A stretch of 64,000 nt of DNA from Variovorax paradoxus (GTDB lineage: Bacteria > Pseudomonadota > Gammaproteobacteria > Burkholderiales > Burkholderiaceae_C). This document shows, one piece after another, positions 32,154-41,837 of this stretch; the stretch's first letter is position 1, and each line of letters begins with the position of its first letter. The notes beneath the pieces are model-generated. The model was not told the DNA's origin and searched no databases. It worked only from the letters and a program-made list of their open reading frames with translations. The DNA is taken from contig NZ_CP046622.1 of the NCBI RefSeq assembly GCF_009755665.1, positions 2,976,001 through 3,040,000 on the forward strand, written 5' to 3'. The translations under genes were made by a program, and so were the position numbers.

Positions 32154-33182
32154 CTAGTGCCGCGCCGGCTCTCGCGAAGTTTCGCGCGGAAGCCGACCAA
32201 AGCGCTCGCGGTAGCAGGCGGCGAAACGGCTCAGGTGCGAGAAGCCGCAGCTGAAGGCGACCTCGGTCACGCTGGCGCCGTCGTGCCGCGCCAGTTGGGC
32301 ATGCGCAGCATCGAGCCGCATGTTGCGCAGCACTTCCATGGGTGAAAGATCGCGGTAGCGCCTAAATAGCAAACCGAGCGCGCGCCGCGACACGCCGGCG
32401 GCCTCCGCCACGTCCTCCAGCGAAAGCGGCGCATCGAGCCGGCTGCGCATGAATTCTTCGGCAAGCCGCAGCTGCCGCATGCTGGCCGCCTCCGAGCCGA
32501 GCCGCAGCGCGTCGTGCTGCCGCCGCACCGAATTGGGCCGGTGGCACAGCAGATAGAGCATGAGGTTGTCTTCGTAGTGGGCCAGCCAGCGCGGGTCATA
32601 CGGCTCGTGGCCGTCCGCGGGGAGCAGCGATGCGAGGCCGGCCACCATGCGGCACCACTGGGTGCCTGCGGCGTCGTCGAGCCGAAGCGGCAGCTCGAAG
32701 TCGATCTCGCCGATTTCTGCCGCGGCCCCTGCACCGCCGGCGGGCCTTGCGGCAAACGTTCGGCGTGCCACGTCCTGCAGACGGGCAAGGTCGATCTTGA
32801 GCATCAGCTGCTCGCAGTCCGCATGCCAGCGCAGCCGCACGGGTTTGTGCGCGGACACCACGGCCCCCTGGCCGGGATGGATCTGCACCGTCTGGCCGCC
32901 GGTATGCACTTCGGCGTGGCCGCGCAGCGGCATCTGCACCAGCACGAAATTGCCCAGCGAGTCGGGCTCGATGTCGACATCGCAGCCGTAGCGCAGGATG
33001 CACAGCGACAGTGCGCTGAGTTCGGCCCGGCAGAAGACCGCATCGACATTGCCGCGCCCCCAGGTGCTCCGGTGCGCCTTCAGCTCATGGGTCACGAGCG
33101 CGTGGGTTTCGTCCGCCTCGCGCGATCGGAAGATCTCGCGCCCATACAGGGTGGAAAGCTGCTGGCTCGACCATGCGTCCAC
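32154..33182 (-). CDS. AraC-family regulator, likely controller of the dioxygenase region
   Basis: A 342-residue regulator with an N-terminal AraC_binding_2/cupin-like domain (about 20-200) and a C-terminal DNA-binding domain with two helix-turn-helix motifs (LSLEDVAEAAGVSRRALGLLF and VTEVAFSCGFSHLSRFAACY). GTG at 33182 has GAGGAG 6 nt upstream; the ORF can extend two codons to another GTG that overlaps that site. It is convergent with the solute-binding protein gene (14-bp gap). This N-terminal type is common in regulators of aromatic catabolism, so control of the 25295-32139 genes is inferred. Confidence 0.88.
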   Translation of the reverse strand: MDAWSSQQLSTLYGREIFRSREADETHALVTHELKAHRSTWGRGNVDAVFCRAELSALSLCILRYGCDVDIEPDSLGNFVLVQMPLRGHAEVHTGGQTVQIHPGQGAVVSAHKPVRLRWHADCEQLMLKIDLARLQDVARRTFAARPAGGAGAAAEIGEIDFELPLRLDDAAGTQWCRMVAGLASLLPADGHEPYDPRWLAHYEDNLMLYLLCHRPNSVRRQHDALRLGSEAASMRQLRLAEEFMRSRLDAPLSLEDVAEAAGVSRRALGLLFRRYRDLSPMEVLRNMRLDAAHAQLARHDGASVTEVAFSCGFSHLSRFAACYRERFGRLPRETSREPARH

Positions 33183-33340
33183 GAACACTCCTCGGGGCGA
33201 AAGTACTGATATCGATTGTCTGCCGCCTTGCGGCGCGAGCGCAATTTACCGCCGGGGACTGCGTTCTGCCATGGGGGTTGCCCGGGCGGCAGCCGGAGCC
33301 TGCAAGAATCTTGCCCGGGCGTTCGCCAGGCATGGCGGTG

Positions 33341-34591
33341 CTAATTGCGACCGCTTGCGGACACCATGGCTCGCCGGATCACCTTGCCGATGCTCAGGCC
33401 TTGAACGAGGATCGAGAACACAACCACGCAGTATGTCAGCGCAAGAATCGTGTCGCGCTCCTCGCCCGCGGGCAACGAAAGGGCAAGCGCTACCGAGATG
33501 CCGCCGCGCAGCCCTCCCCAGGTCAACACCTGCGCCGAGCCGGCGGGGAGCCGGAAGAACCCGCGCAGCGCACCCACCGGAACCCCTACGGTGAGCCATC
33601 GCGCGGCCAGCGTGACCGCGATTGCGGTCGCACCGCCGAAAAGAACAGGCGCGCTGAATGCGATGAGCAACACCTCCATGCCGATCAGCACGAACAACAC
33701 CGCGTTGAGTATTTCGTCGAGCAGTTCCCAGAACATGTCGATGTAGCGGCGCGTGGTGTCGGACATGGCATGCGCCCGGCCCCGATTGCCGATCATCACG
33801 CCGGTGACCACCATTGCCAGCGGTCCGGAGATGTGGAGATGGCTCGCCAACGCATAGCCGCCCAGCACGGCTGCGAGCGTGAGCAGCACCTCGACCTGGT
33901 AATGGTCCACGCTCTTCAGCAGGCGGTACGTCGCATAGCCGAGCCCGAACCCGAAAGCCAGGCCGCCGCCAGCCTCGCGCGCCAGCAGTTCGAACGCCAC
34001 GCCCGCCGTCGGCACACTGCCGCTCGTCACCATGCCGAGGACCAAGGCAAAGATCACCACGCCGATGCCGTCGTTGAACAGCGACTCCCCGGCCACCACG
34101 AGTTCAAGGTTCTTGGGCGCCCCGGCGGACTTCAGAATGCCCATGACGGCAATCGGGTCGGTGGGCGATATCAGGGCACCAAAAAGCAGGCAGTACAGCA
34201 GCGGCAGTTCGATGCCGATCCAGGGGAGCACCATCCACATGCCGAAGCCCACAGCCACGGTCGAGGCCAGGGTACCCACCAGAGCCAGCACACCGACTTG
34301 CCAGCGGTAAGTTTTCAACTCGCTCAGGTTCACATGCAGGGCGCCCGCAAACAGCAAGAGCGACAGCATGCCCTGCATGAGTACGTCCGAAAAGTCGATC
34401 GAACGTACGAAAGATTCTTCGTAGCGGCGCAACCCATGATCGAGGCCGACCGCATTCAGCAGCACGATCGCCAGCGAAAGGAGCAGCGCGATCGCCATCA
34501 CCCCGATGGTCGTCGGGAGCCCGACGAAACGGTGATTCACATAGGCCAGAAGCGCGGTGATGACCAGGCAGGCGGCAGCAATGTCGAGCAT
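33341..34591 (-). CDS. CPA1-family Na+/H+ antiporter
   Basis: A 416-residue inner-membrane protein with about 12 hydrophobic segments, exchanging cytoplasmic Na+ (or K+) for protons. Family cues are LLFAGALHVNL in TM3, the ion-binding SPTDPIAVMGIL (TM5) and ESLFNDGIGVV (TM6), and WGGLRGGISVALAL near the C-terminus. Unlike the longer NhaP/NhaG forms it has almost no cytoplasmic tail. The 158 bp beyond its stop, toward the AraC regulator start, hold nothing recognisable. Confidence 0.92.
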   Translation of the reverse strand: MLDIAAACLVITALLAYVNHRFVGLPTTIGVMAIALLLSLAIVLLNAVGLDHGLRRYEESFVRSIDFSDVLMQGMLSLLLFAGALHVNLSELKTYRWQVGVLALVGTLASTVAVGFGMWMVLPWIGIELPLLYCLLFGALISPTDPIAVMGILKSAGAPKNLELVVAGESLFNDGIGVVIFALVLGMVTSGSVPTAGVAFELLAREAGGGLAFGFGLGYATYRLLKSVDHYQVEVLLTLAAVLGGYALASHLHISGPLAMVVTGVMIGNRGRAHAMSDTTRRYIDMFWELLDEILNAVLFVLIGMEVLLIAFSAPVLFGGATAIAVTLAARWLTVGVPVGALRGFFRLPAGSAQVLTWGGLRGGISVALALSLPAGEERDTILALTYCVVVFSILVQGLSIGKVIRRAMVSASGRN

Positions 34592-34673
34592 TGGCGGCTC
34601 AGTAGGAAATCAGAAGCCGCCGGCAGCACGGAACGCCGCTCGCCAAGGGTGTTGCGTGGGGCGCCGCGAACAG

Positions 34674-34913
34674 CTATTTCTGCTTGCCGCCGGTGTCTTC
34701 CGCCTTTTCCTTGTCCTTGTCCTGCTGCGCCTTCGGCAGCTTGACCTTGGTCACGGTCACCGAGACTGGGTCGCTGGCGGGAAAGGACTCTTCGACGCCG
34801 CTGTCCAGGGCCTCTTCGCTGGGCGCCTGCTCGACCGGCTTGGCCGGCTCGACAGCCGGCTTGCCGTGGTTCTTGGACGTGGGAAAGGGGAAAGCTTTTT
34901 CCGAAGTCGTCAT
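34674..34913 (-). CDS. Small Lys/Glu-rich hypothetical protein
   Basis: A 79-residue hydrophilic protein not assigned to a family. The centre reads EALDSGVEESFPASDPVSV, a motif I have seen in short proteobacterial proteins of unknown function; the C-terminus is highly charged (QDKDKEKAEDTGGK). GAGGAG precedes the ATG at 34913, so translation is likely. It follows another small hydrophilic gene by 26 bp on the same strand; the two may be stress-related and intrinsically disordered. Confidence 0.7.
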   Translation of the reverse strand: MTTSEKAFPFPTSKNHGKPAVEPAKPVEQAPSEEALDSGVEESFPASDPVSVTVTKVKLPKAQQDKDKEKAEDTGGKQK

Positions 34914-34939
34914 GAGTGGCTCCTCGGCCATGCAAGCCG

Positions 34940-35200
34940 CTAGGGCTTGCGCGGCTCCTTGTTGGTTTCCGACCGTAGGTCTTCCCGCAGCCCGTAGGCC
35001 GCGGAACCGTCGTGGCGCGATGCCTCCACGTTCTTGCGCTTGCTCGCCATGCGCTCGGCGGGGGCCGGTGCCGAGTCTTGTTCGCCGGCAGCCGAAGAAC
35101 TGCTGGTGAACTTTTCTCCCGCGCCGATGTTGTCCACGCCGCCGCTGGTGGTGGGCCGGGTTCCGTCGCCTGAGCCCAAGTTTCCGGGTTCTCTGTTCAT
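34940..35200 (-). CDS. Small hydrophilic hypothetical protein
   Basis: An 86-residue polar protein rich in Gly, Ser, Glu and Arg, with no hydrophobic core and no family I recognise. AGGAG lies 8 nt before the ATG at 35200, which I prefer to an upstream in-frame start. It forms a likely two-gene unit with the downstream small gene. Low complexity suggests disorder. Confidence 0.62.
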   Translation of the reverse strand: MNREPGNLGSGDGTRPTTSGGVDNIGAGEKFTSSSSAAGEQDSAPAPAERMASKRKNVEASRHDGSAAYGLREDLRSETNKEPRKP

Positions 35201-35425
35201 TGGTTCGACTCCTGTTCGCTCGAGGAGCAAAGTGGCAATGAATCGATTCTGGGAACTCCAAGGAGCCCGAACGTAGGACGACGCCAGCGTCCATCAGTCG
35301 GAAGCATCCTCGCCTGATGACTCTTTTCAAAGTGTCGAATGTGTCGGTGCTTCGTGTGTGCCGGTACCCAACACCTGCCCCGCGGACGCGTGTCGTCCGG
35401 CCCAAGGACGCACTATTTAACGAGC

Positions 35426-35446
35426 AAATGTGATAAATTCACATTT
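35426..35446. promoter_or_regulatory. CRP-like palindrome upstream of the pilin cluster
   Basis: AAATGTGA (35426-35433) and TCACATTT (35439-35446) are perfect 8-bp arms around TAAAT, in an A+T-rich patch 37 bp before pilE. The half-sites equal the CRP consensus TGTGA/TCACA, but the spacer is 5 rather than 6 bp, so CRP/Vfr binding is uncertain. Confidence 0.5.
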
Positions 35447-35482
35447 AAATACAATCTGACACATCATCACCTGGCCAGCTGA

Positions 35483-35890
35483 ATGAAAAAGCTCTCGTTT
35501 TCGCGCCGGCGCAATGGCTTCACATTGATCGAGGTAATGATCACAGTGGCGATCGTCGCGATCCTGGCTTCCATTGCGATGCCCAGCTACAACCGCTACG
35601 TGATCCGCGCCAAGCGCTCCGCGGCCCAGGCGCAGATGATGGAGATCGCCAACCGGCAGCAGCAGTTCCTGCTGGCGAACCGCAGCTACGCCGACAAGAC
35701 GACACTTACGGCCAGCGGCTATTCGCTGCCGGCGGACGTTGCCGCCAACTACGACTACTCGGTCACCCTGTCTGCGGCGGATGCTCCTCCCGGGTTTGTC
35801 CTGACCTTTGATTCGAGAGGCGCCCAGGCGTCCGACGGCGACCTCACCCTCGATAACCAAGGCGCGAAAACGCCGGCCGACAAATGGTGA
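35483..35890 (+). CDS. pilE: Type IV pilin PilE-like minor pilin
   Basis: A 135-residue class IVa pilin. The prepilin peptidase site is visible as RRNG/FTLIEVMI (Gly12 then Phe+1, Glu+5), followed by the hydrophobic N-terminal helix. The C-terminal domain is short and has no cysteine pair, unlike most PilE major pilins, so a minor pilin role fits. It opens a cluster with pilV, pilW, pilX, pilY1 and fimT, and overlaps pilV by 7 bp. Confidence 0.9.
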   Translation: MKKLSFSRRRNGFTLIEVMITVAIVAILASIAMPSYNRYVIRAKRSAAQAQMMEIANRQQQFLLANRSYADKTTLTASGYSLPADVAANYDYSVTLSAADAPPGFVLTFDSRGAQASDGDLTLDNQGAKTPADKW

Positions 35891-36474
35891 AGCCGGGCCC
35901 GACCGCCGAACGCGCCGGCAAGCAACGCGGCGCCACGCTGATCGAAGTGCTGGTCACCCTGCTGATCGTTGCCTTCGGCCTGTTCGGGCTCGTGGGCCTG
36001 CAGGCGCGCCTCCAGTCGTCCGAAATGGAGTCTTACCAGCGCTCGCAGGCGCTGATCCTGCTCAATGACATGGCGAGCCGCATTGCAATCAATCGCCGCA
36101 TGGCCTCCAGCTATGTCACCGCGTCGCCGCTCGGCGCCGGGATCAACTGCCCCACCGGCACGGGCTCGCGCCAGCAGATCGACGCCATGGAATGGTGCAA
36201 CGCACTCCAGGGCGCAGCCGAAACCTCGGGCAACACCAAGCTTGGCGCCATGATCGGCGGGCGCGGCTGCGTGGAGGATTTGGGCAACAACGAATACCTG
36301 ATCACCGTCGCCTGGCAGGGCCTCGTGCCCATTGCCGCACCGCCGGAAGGCGTGGCCTGCGGCAAGGACGCATACGACGTGGCTCCCACCGCAACAACGC
36401 CAAGCCCGCAATGCACCGCCGACAGGTGCCGCCGGACCGTGACGACACTGGTGCGCATCGGGACGCTTTCATGA
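35884..36474 (+). CDS. pilV: Type IV pilus minor pilin PilV
   Basis: A 196-residue minor pilin with a type III leader (KQRG/ATLIEVLVTLLIVAFG); position +1 is Ala rather than Phe, as often in PilV. Several cysteines (INCPTG, EWCNAL, GGRGCVED, VACGKD, QCTADRC) allow disulfides in the globular part. Minor pilins with PilY1 prime pilus assembly. Its stop overlaps the pilW start as ATGA. Confidence 0.88.
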   Translation: MVKPGPTAERAGKQRGATLIEVLVTLLIVAFGLFGLVGLQARLQSSEMESYQRSQALILLNDMASRIAINRRMASSYVTASPLGAGINCPTGTGSRQQIDAMEWCNALQGAAETSGNTKLGAMIGGRGCVEDLGNNEYLITVAWQGLVPIAAPPEGVACGKDAYDVAPTATTPSPQCTADRCRRTVTTLVRIGTLS

Positions 36475-37634
36475 TGCGCGCACGCCGGGCAGGCAAAACT
36501 CGCCACCCTGCCCGTGCCCTGCTGCGCCAGCGCGGGCTGACGCTGATCGAACTGATGGTGTCCATCACCATCATGCTGATCGTGCTGGCGGCGCTGATTG
36601 CGCTGTTCCTCAATGTGAACAACACCCAGCGCGAAATGGTCAAGGTCAACCGCCAGATCGAAAGCGGCCGCTTGAGCGTCTTTGTGCTCGAGAACGAAAT
36701 CACGCACGCGGGCTTCTGGGAAAACTACATGCCCGAGTTCGACGACCTCACGGTTTCGGGGGTGCCCACGAAAGTGCCTACCGGCAATGCGCCCGATCCG
36801 TGCCTGCCCTATTCGGCGGTGAACTGGACCGAAGACTACAAGCGCAGCCTGCTCGACATGCCCGTGCAGGCCTACGACGCCGTGCCGGCCAGTTGCGCCG
36901 GCCTGCTGACGAACAAGAAGGCCAACACCGACGTGCTGGTGGTGCGCCATGCCGAAACCTGCATCGCCGGTACGCCGAATTGCGAAGCCGACACGCTGGG
37001 CAAGCTGTACTTCCAGTCGTCTTTCTGCGGCACGCAGAAGCCCTCGGACTTCGACCTCACCACGGCCGGCTTTGCCACCATGATGAGCAAGAACTGCACG
37101 ACGCCGTCGCCCAAGCGCAGGTTCATCTCCGACATCTACTACGTGCGGGACTACGCCGAAACGGTCGGCGACGGCATCCCGACTCTGGCGCGTTCGCGCT
37201 TCGATCTCTCGTCGACGGGGCTGGCGCAGCAGCCGCCTGTGCCTCTTATCGAAGGCGTCGAGGGCTTCCGCGTGGAACTGGGCCTGGACACGCTGAGCAA
37301 GACCGGCGCGGCCGTGAACTACACCCAGGCTATTGCCTGGGCGGACGCAGCCGTCAGGTCTTCCCCCACCAACCGCGGCGACGGAAGCCCCGACGGCAAC
37401 TTCGTTCATTGCAGCACGGCGTTGCCCTGCACGGCCGACCAGTTGATCAACGTGGTCGCGGTGAAGCTCTACGTGGTGGCACGCAGCACCGAGATTTCGC
37501 CCGGCCATACGGACACGCGCACCTACAACCTCGGCAGCGCAACGCTCGGTCCGTTCAACGACCACTACAAGCGCCACGCGTTCACCACCGCGATCCGCAT
37601 GACCAACGTGACCGGCCGCAGGGAAACGCCGTGA
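36471..37634 (+). CDS. pilW: Type IV pilus minor pilin PilW
   Basis: A 387-residue large minor pilin with leader RQRG/LTLIELMVSITIMLIV near residue 23. The leader peptide is long and basic (about 22 residues). The C-terminal globular domain carries paired cysteines (PDPCLP, ASCAGL, ETCIAG, NCEAD). ATG 36471 overlaps the pilV stop; a second ATG follows at once. It fits the PilVWX-PilY1 priming complex. Confidence 0.88.
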   Translation: MMRARRAGKTRHPARALLRQRGLTLIELMVSITIMLIVLAALIALFLNVNNTQREMVKVNRQIESGRLSVFVLENEITHAGFWENYMPEFDDLTVSGVPTKVPTGNAPDPCLPYSAVNWTEDYKRSLLDMPVQAYDAVPASCAGLLTNKKANTDVLVVRHAETCIAGTPNCEADTLGKLYFQSSFCGTQKPSDFDLTTAGFATMMSKNCTTPSPKRRFISDIYYVRDYAETVGDGIPTLARSRFDLSSTGLAQQPPVPLIEGVEGFRVELGLDTLSKTGAAVNYTQAIAWADAAVRSSPTNRGDGSPDGNFVHCSTALPCTADQLINVVAVKLYVVARSTEISPGHTDTRTYNLGSATLGPFNDHYKRHAFTTAIRMTNVTGRRETP

Positions 37635-38191
37635 AGATGCCATCCACCTCACCCAAGCGCCGGCAAGGCGGCGCGGCGCTGATCGTCGGGCTGATCATGC
37701 TGGTGCTGATTACCCTTGCGGTGACCGCCGGTTTCACGCTCAGCAACACCAACCTCAAGTCGGTGGGCAACATGCAGAACCGCAACGAAGCGGTGGCCGC
37801 GGCCAACCGCGCTATCGAGGAGGTGGCCTCCTCCCTGCTGCTGCCCGGCGTGGACGGCTCGCCTTCGCTGGCCAGGCCCCTGGCCACCCAGAGCCGTGTC
37901 GACATCAACAACGACGGCACCATCGACTACACGGTCGACATCGCCGCCCCCACGTGCGTGCGCGCCACCAAGTCCACCGACACCGGTGGAGGCGGCACGG
38001 CCGGCCCCGGTGGCATCGGCGGAAATTCATCCACCAGCGGCTCGGGGCTCAATGCCCTGCCCGACCAATACAACACGGTGTGGGACATCAGCACCAGCGT
38101 GACGGACGCCGCCAGCGGCACGGTCACGGCGGTGCGCCAGGGCGTGCGGGCGCTGCTGACCAAAGAGCAATTCGAAGCGCTGTGCTCATAG
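37631..38191 (+). CDS. pilX: Type IV pilus assembly protein PilX
   Basis: A 186-residue PilX-type minor pilin. The N-terminus has KRRQGGAALIVGLIMLVLITL, the prepilin-like helix with +5 not Glu, as usual for PilX. A Gly/Ser/Thr-rich loop lies around residues 117-140. GTG at 37631 overlaps the pilW stop as GTGA; the ATG two codons later is a close alternative. It belongs to the PilVWX-PilY1 complex. Confidence 0.85.
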   Translation: MKMPSTSPKRRQGGAALIVGLIMLVLITLAVTAGFTLSNTNLKSVGNMQNRNEAVAAANRAIEEVASSLLLPGVDGSPSLARPLATQSRVDINNDGTIDYTVDIAAPTCVRATKSTDTGGGGTAGPGGIGGNSSTSGSGLNALPDQYNTVWDISTSVTDAASGTVTAVRQGVRALLTKEQFEALCS

Positions 38192-38237
38192 CCAGACCTT
38201 TCCTGCGAATGATCACGACGATGAACGGATCGACATC

Positions 38238-41200
38238 ATGAAAAAGAACTTCTTCCGGCCGCTCTGGGCCGCCGCACTGCTGATGTTCGGGCTTTCCGCG
38301 GCGCAGGCGGAGGACATCGATCTTTTCGTCGGCTACAACCAGACCGTGACGGACGCGCCGAACGTGCTGTTCGTTCTGGACAACACGGCCAACTGGAACC
38401 AGCCCTTCACCGCCGAGATCAATGCGCTGGCCAGCGCCTTCGAAAGCCTGCCCACGGGCAAGTTCAAGGTCGGCGTGATGATGTTCAGCGAAACGGGCGG
38501 CGGCAACTCGAACATCGACGGTGCCTACCTGCGCGCCGGTGTGCGCTTGATGGACGATGCCAACAGGGGAAAATACGGCGCGCTGATCCGTAGCCTGGGC
38601 AAGAACGACGACAAGTCCAACGGCGGCAAGGCCGGCAAGATGATGGCCGAGGTTTATCGCTATCTGTCGAGCGGCGCCCCCATGGCCGGCAACAACAAGG
38701 CAAAGGCCGACTACACCGGCAATGTCTTTGGTACCGCGGCGTCAAAGGCGATCTATGCGCTGCCGGGCAATCCGCTGGCGGCCATCAACAGCAGCACTTA
38801 CAACGGGCCGAACACCACCAACTGCATCGGCACCTACGTCATCTACATCAGCAACGGTGCCGCCCAAGACAACACCAGCGACACCACCACCTCCACCAAT
38901 GCACTGCGTGCGGCGGGAGGCACCACCACCATGATTCCGCTGAGCCCGAGCGGCTCGCAGGACAACGTGGCCGACGAATGGGCCAAGTTCCTGCAAACCA
39001 GCATGGGAGTGAAGGTCTACACCGTTGAAGCTGCCAAGGCCACCGGCGGCCAAGGGCCGGGCTGGAGTGCGCTGCTAAAGAGCATGGCAGACCAAAGCAA
39101 AGGCGAGTATTACGACCTCAGCGCCAAGGTCGACCTTGGCATGGCGCTCAAGGAATCGCTGGACGACATCTTCAGCAAGATCCAGTCGGTCAACAGCGTG
39201 TTCTCGTCGGTCAGCCTGCCCGTGAGCGTGAACACGCAGGGCACCTACCTGAACCAGGTGTTCGTGGGCATGTTCCGCCCTGACGATTCCGCCTATCCGC
39301 GCTGGAACGGCAATCTCAAGCAATACAAGCTCGGCCTGGACACCAACAACCAGCTGATCCTGCAAGATGCAGCCGGCACCAACGCCATCAATAACCAGAC
39401 CGGTTTCATCGCGCCCTGCGCGCGAAGTTTCTGGACGCCCGCGCCAAGCACCACCGACGCCTACTGGAGCTTCCGGCCCGCCGGCGATTGCCTTGGCAAG
39501 GAGGCCGCCGAAAGCCCCGACGGCAACGTGGTGGAAAAAGGCGCGCAAGGCTACATGCTGCGGCAGGTGCTCACGGCCGACCGCAACGTGAAGACCTGCG
39601 CGGCAGCTGACTGCTCGATCCTGACGAGCTTTGCCACCGGAAACACCGGCATCACAAAAGCGGCACTCGGCGTGCCAACCGACGCCGAGCGCACCACGCT
39701 GATCGAATGGCTGCGCGGGCTGGACAACAAGGGTGACGAGCGCCGTGCTGCCGACGGCACGCCTCTCACATCGACCACGGCCATGCGCCCTTCGGTGCAC
39801 GGCGACGTGGTGCATTCGCGTCCGGTGGCCATCAACTACGGCAGCGACAGCGAGCCGGAGGTGGTGGTGTTCTATGGTGCCAACGACGGCATGCTGCGCG
39901 CCGTCAACGGCAACCAGAGCGCCGCCATCGGCTCCGCGGCGCCCGGCAGCGAGATGTGGTCCTTCGTGCCGCCGGAGTTCTACGGCAGCATCAAGCGGCT
40001 GTACGACAACACCAAGCGGATCAACTTTCCGGGCGTGCCGGTCAGCGTGGGCGCGACCGCCCCCAAGCCCTACGGCATGGACGGCGCCATGGCAGCCTAT
40101 CGCCAGGGCAACGAAGCCTGGCTCTACGCGAGCATGCGCCGCGGCGGCCGCCTGGTCTATGCGTTCGATGTGTCGAACCCCGCCTCGCCCATTCTCAAGT
40201 GGCGCAGGGGTTGCCCGAACCAGGACGATGACGTCGGTTGCGACACGGGTGCAAACGACATGACAGGCATCGGCCAGACCTGGTCGGCGCCGAAGATCGT
40301 CAAGTCGGCCGGCTACGGTTCCGGCAGCACGCCCATGGTGATGTTCGGCGGCGGATACGATAAGTGCGAAGACGTCGACACCACCGTAGCGAGCCAGGCC
40401 TGCGGGGCCGCGGCCAAGGGCAACAAAATCTACGTGCTCGACGCCAGCACCGGCAACGTGCTGAAGAGCTTCACCACCGACCGCGGGGTCACCGGCGAAG
40501 TCACGGTCGTGAACGACAGCGCGGGCCTGGCCAAGATCGCCTATGCAGCCGACCTGGGTGGCAACGTCTACCGCATTGCCATTGGCGCTGCCGCACCGGG
40601 CAGCTGGACGATGACCAAGATCGCCTCGCTCGGCTGCGACGTCGCGAGCGCCACCTGCACGCCCAACCGCAAATTCATGTTCGGGCCCGATGTGGTCGAA
40701 GACAACGGCATGAACGTGCTGCTGCTGGGTTCTGGCGACCGCGAAAAGCCGCTGCGCTCCTATTCGGCCGCGCTCAGCGTCTCCAACCGCTTCTACATGA
40801 TGGTGGACAAGCCCGCAGACGCCACCTGGCTCACCAACGAATCGAGCAACTGCGACGGCAACTCGCTCCTGTGCCACGGCTCGCTGCTGGCCATTACGGG
40901 CACCGATGCGCCTTCGCCCACCGCCCTGGCGGCCAAGAAGGGCTGGTACCTGGTGCTCGCGCCGGGCGAACAGGTGGTGACCTCGTCGGTGACCGCCTAT
41001 GGCAACACCACCTTCAATACCCACACGCCCACAGATCCGACCGTGCGCCAGTCGTGCCGTGCCGACCTGGGCACGGCCAACGTCTACAACCTGGCCTACC
41101 TGAACGCCGGCGCGCAGGGCGCACGCTTCCAGAACGTGGTCGGCGGCGGCCTTGCACCCTCGCCCGTGGTCGGCCGCGTGATGGTGAACGGCAGCTTCCG

Positions 41201-41312
41201 CGACGTGGTGATCGGCGCCAACCCCGACTCGTTCCTGAGCCCGAAGGGTGCCGCGGTCAAGACCGCCTTCACGCAGCCCAAGGGCCGCGTCTACTGGTTC
41301 ATCCAGAAGTAA
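38238..41312 (+). CDS. pilY1: PilY1-family pilus tip adhesin/assembly protein
   Basis: A 1024-residue exported protein with signal peptide 1-24 (AAQA/ED). Residues ~38-330 form a von Willebrand A-like domain beginning NVLFVLDNTANW; the MIDAS motif is DxTxN rather than DxSxS. From about residue 514 (MRPSVHGDVVHSRP, YGANDGMLRAVNG) to the end lies the PilY1 beta-propeller domain that binds calcium and regulates retraction. It sits at the pilus tip with the minor pilins encoded upstream. The 46-bp gap after pilX is the largest in the cluster. Confidence 0.93.
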   Translation: MKKNFFRPLWAAALLMFGLSAAQAEDIDLFVGYNQTVTDAPNVLFVLDNTANWNQPFTAEINALASAFESLPTGKFKVGVMMFSETGGGNSNIDGAYLRAGVRLMDDANRGKYGALIRSLGKNDDKSNGGKAGKMMAEVYRYLSSGAPMAGNNKAKADYTGNVFGTAASKAIYALPGNPLAAINSSTYNGPNTTNCIGTYVIYISNGAAQDNTSDTTTSTNALRAAGGTTTMIPLSPSGSQDNVADEWAKFLQTSMGVKVYTVEAAKATGGQGPGWSALLKSMADQSKGEYYDLSAKVDLGMALKESLDDIFSKIQSVNSVFSSVSLPVSVNTQGTYLNQVFVGMFRPDDSAYPRWNGNLKQYKLGLDTNNQLILQDAAGTNAINNQTGFIAPCARSFWTPAPSTTDAYWSFRPAGDCLGKEAAESPDGNVVEKGAQGYMLRQVLTADRNVKTCAAADCSILTSFATGNTGITKAALGVPTDAERTTLIEWLRGLDNKGDERRAADGTPLTSTTAMRPSVHGDVVHSRPVAINYGSDSEPEVVVFYGANDGMLRAVNGNQSAAIGSAAPGSEMWSFVPPEFYGSIKRLYDNTKRINFPGVPVSVGATAPKPYGMDGAMAAYRQGNEAWLYASMRRGGRLVYAFDVSNPASPILKWRRGCPNQDDDVGCDTGANDMTGIGQTWSAPKIVKSAGYGSGSTPMVMFGGGYDKCEDVDTTVASQACGAAAKGNKIYVLDASTGNVLKSFTTDRGVTGEVTVVNDSAGLAKIAYAADLGGNVYRIAIGAAAPGSWTMTKIASLGCDVASATCTPNRKFMFGPDVVEDNGMNVLLLGSGDREKPLRSYSAALSVSNRFYMMVDKPADATWLTNESSNCDGNSLLCHGSLLAITGTDAPSPTALAAKKGWYLVLAPGEQVVTSSVTAYGNTTFNTHTPTDPTVRQSCRADLGTANVYNLAYLNAGAQGARFQNVVGGGLAPSPVVGRVMVNGSFRDVVIGANPDSFLSPKGAAVKTAFTQPKGRVYWFIQK

Positions 41313-41315
41313 AGG

Positions 41316-41837
41316 GTGGGCAAGGTGCAGACAACCGCCGGCATGCGAACGCGCGGCTTCACGCTGGTGGAGCTGATGGTCACCATTGTGGTGCTGGTGG
41401 TGCTGGTGTCGGTGGCCGTGCCCTCGTTCGACAACATTCGGCTTTCGAGCCGGCTGACTTCCTACGCGACCGATCTGGTGGCCGGCAGCCAGCTGGCGCG
41501 CAGCGAAGCCATCAAGCGCAACGCGGCCGTGACGCTGTGCGCCTCGGCCAACGGCACCGCCTGCGCCACCAACGGCCAATGGGAAGCCGGCTGGATCGTC
41601 ATCAGCAACAGTGGGCAGGTGATCCAGAAGCAGCCGGCCGCGGCCAGCGGCTACCAGATACGCGACAGCGGCGGGCTCAGTGCCCTCAGCTTCGACAGCA
41701 CCGGCGTCGGCGGCACGGCGGCCGACATCACGATCTGCCGCGCAAGCCCCGTGGGCAACCAGGAGCGGGTGGTGAAGATCAGCGCCACCGGGCGTTCGTC
41801 GATCACCCGAACCAGTGTGGGTACCTGTGGTGCATGA
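41316..41837 (+). CDS. fimT: GspH/FimT-family pseudopilin
   Basis: A 173-residue minor pilin with a prepilin site at RTRG/FTLVELMVTIVVLVVL. The globular part follows the GspH/FimT pattern (ATDLVAGSQLARSEAIKRNAAVTLC, WEAGWIVI). The final Cys pair (TICRAS, GTCGA) may form a C-terminal disulfide. GTG at 41316 lies 3 bp after the pilY1 stop with AAAGG just upstream. An ATG at 41343 would give a leader of only five residues and is possible. FimT proteins can bind DNA in natural transformation; that is not shown here. Confidence 0.85.
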   Translation: MGKVQTTAGMRTRGFTLVELMVTIVVLVVLVSVAVPSFDNIRLSSRLTSYATDLVAGSQLARSEAIKRNAAVTLCASANGTACATNGQWEAGWIVISNSGQVIQKQPAAASGYQIRDSGGLSALSFDSTGVGGTAADITICRASPVGNQERVVKISATGRSSITRTSVGTCGA

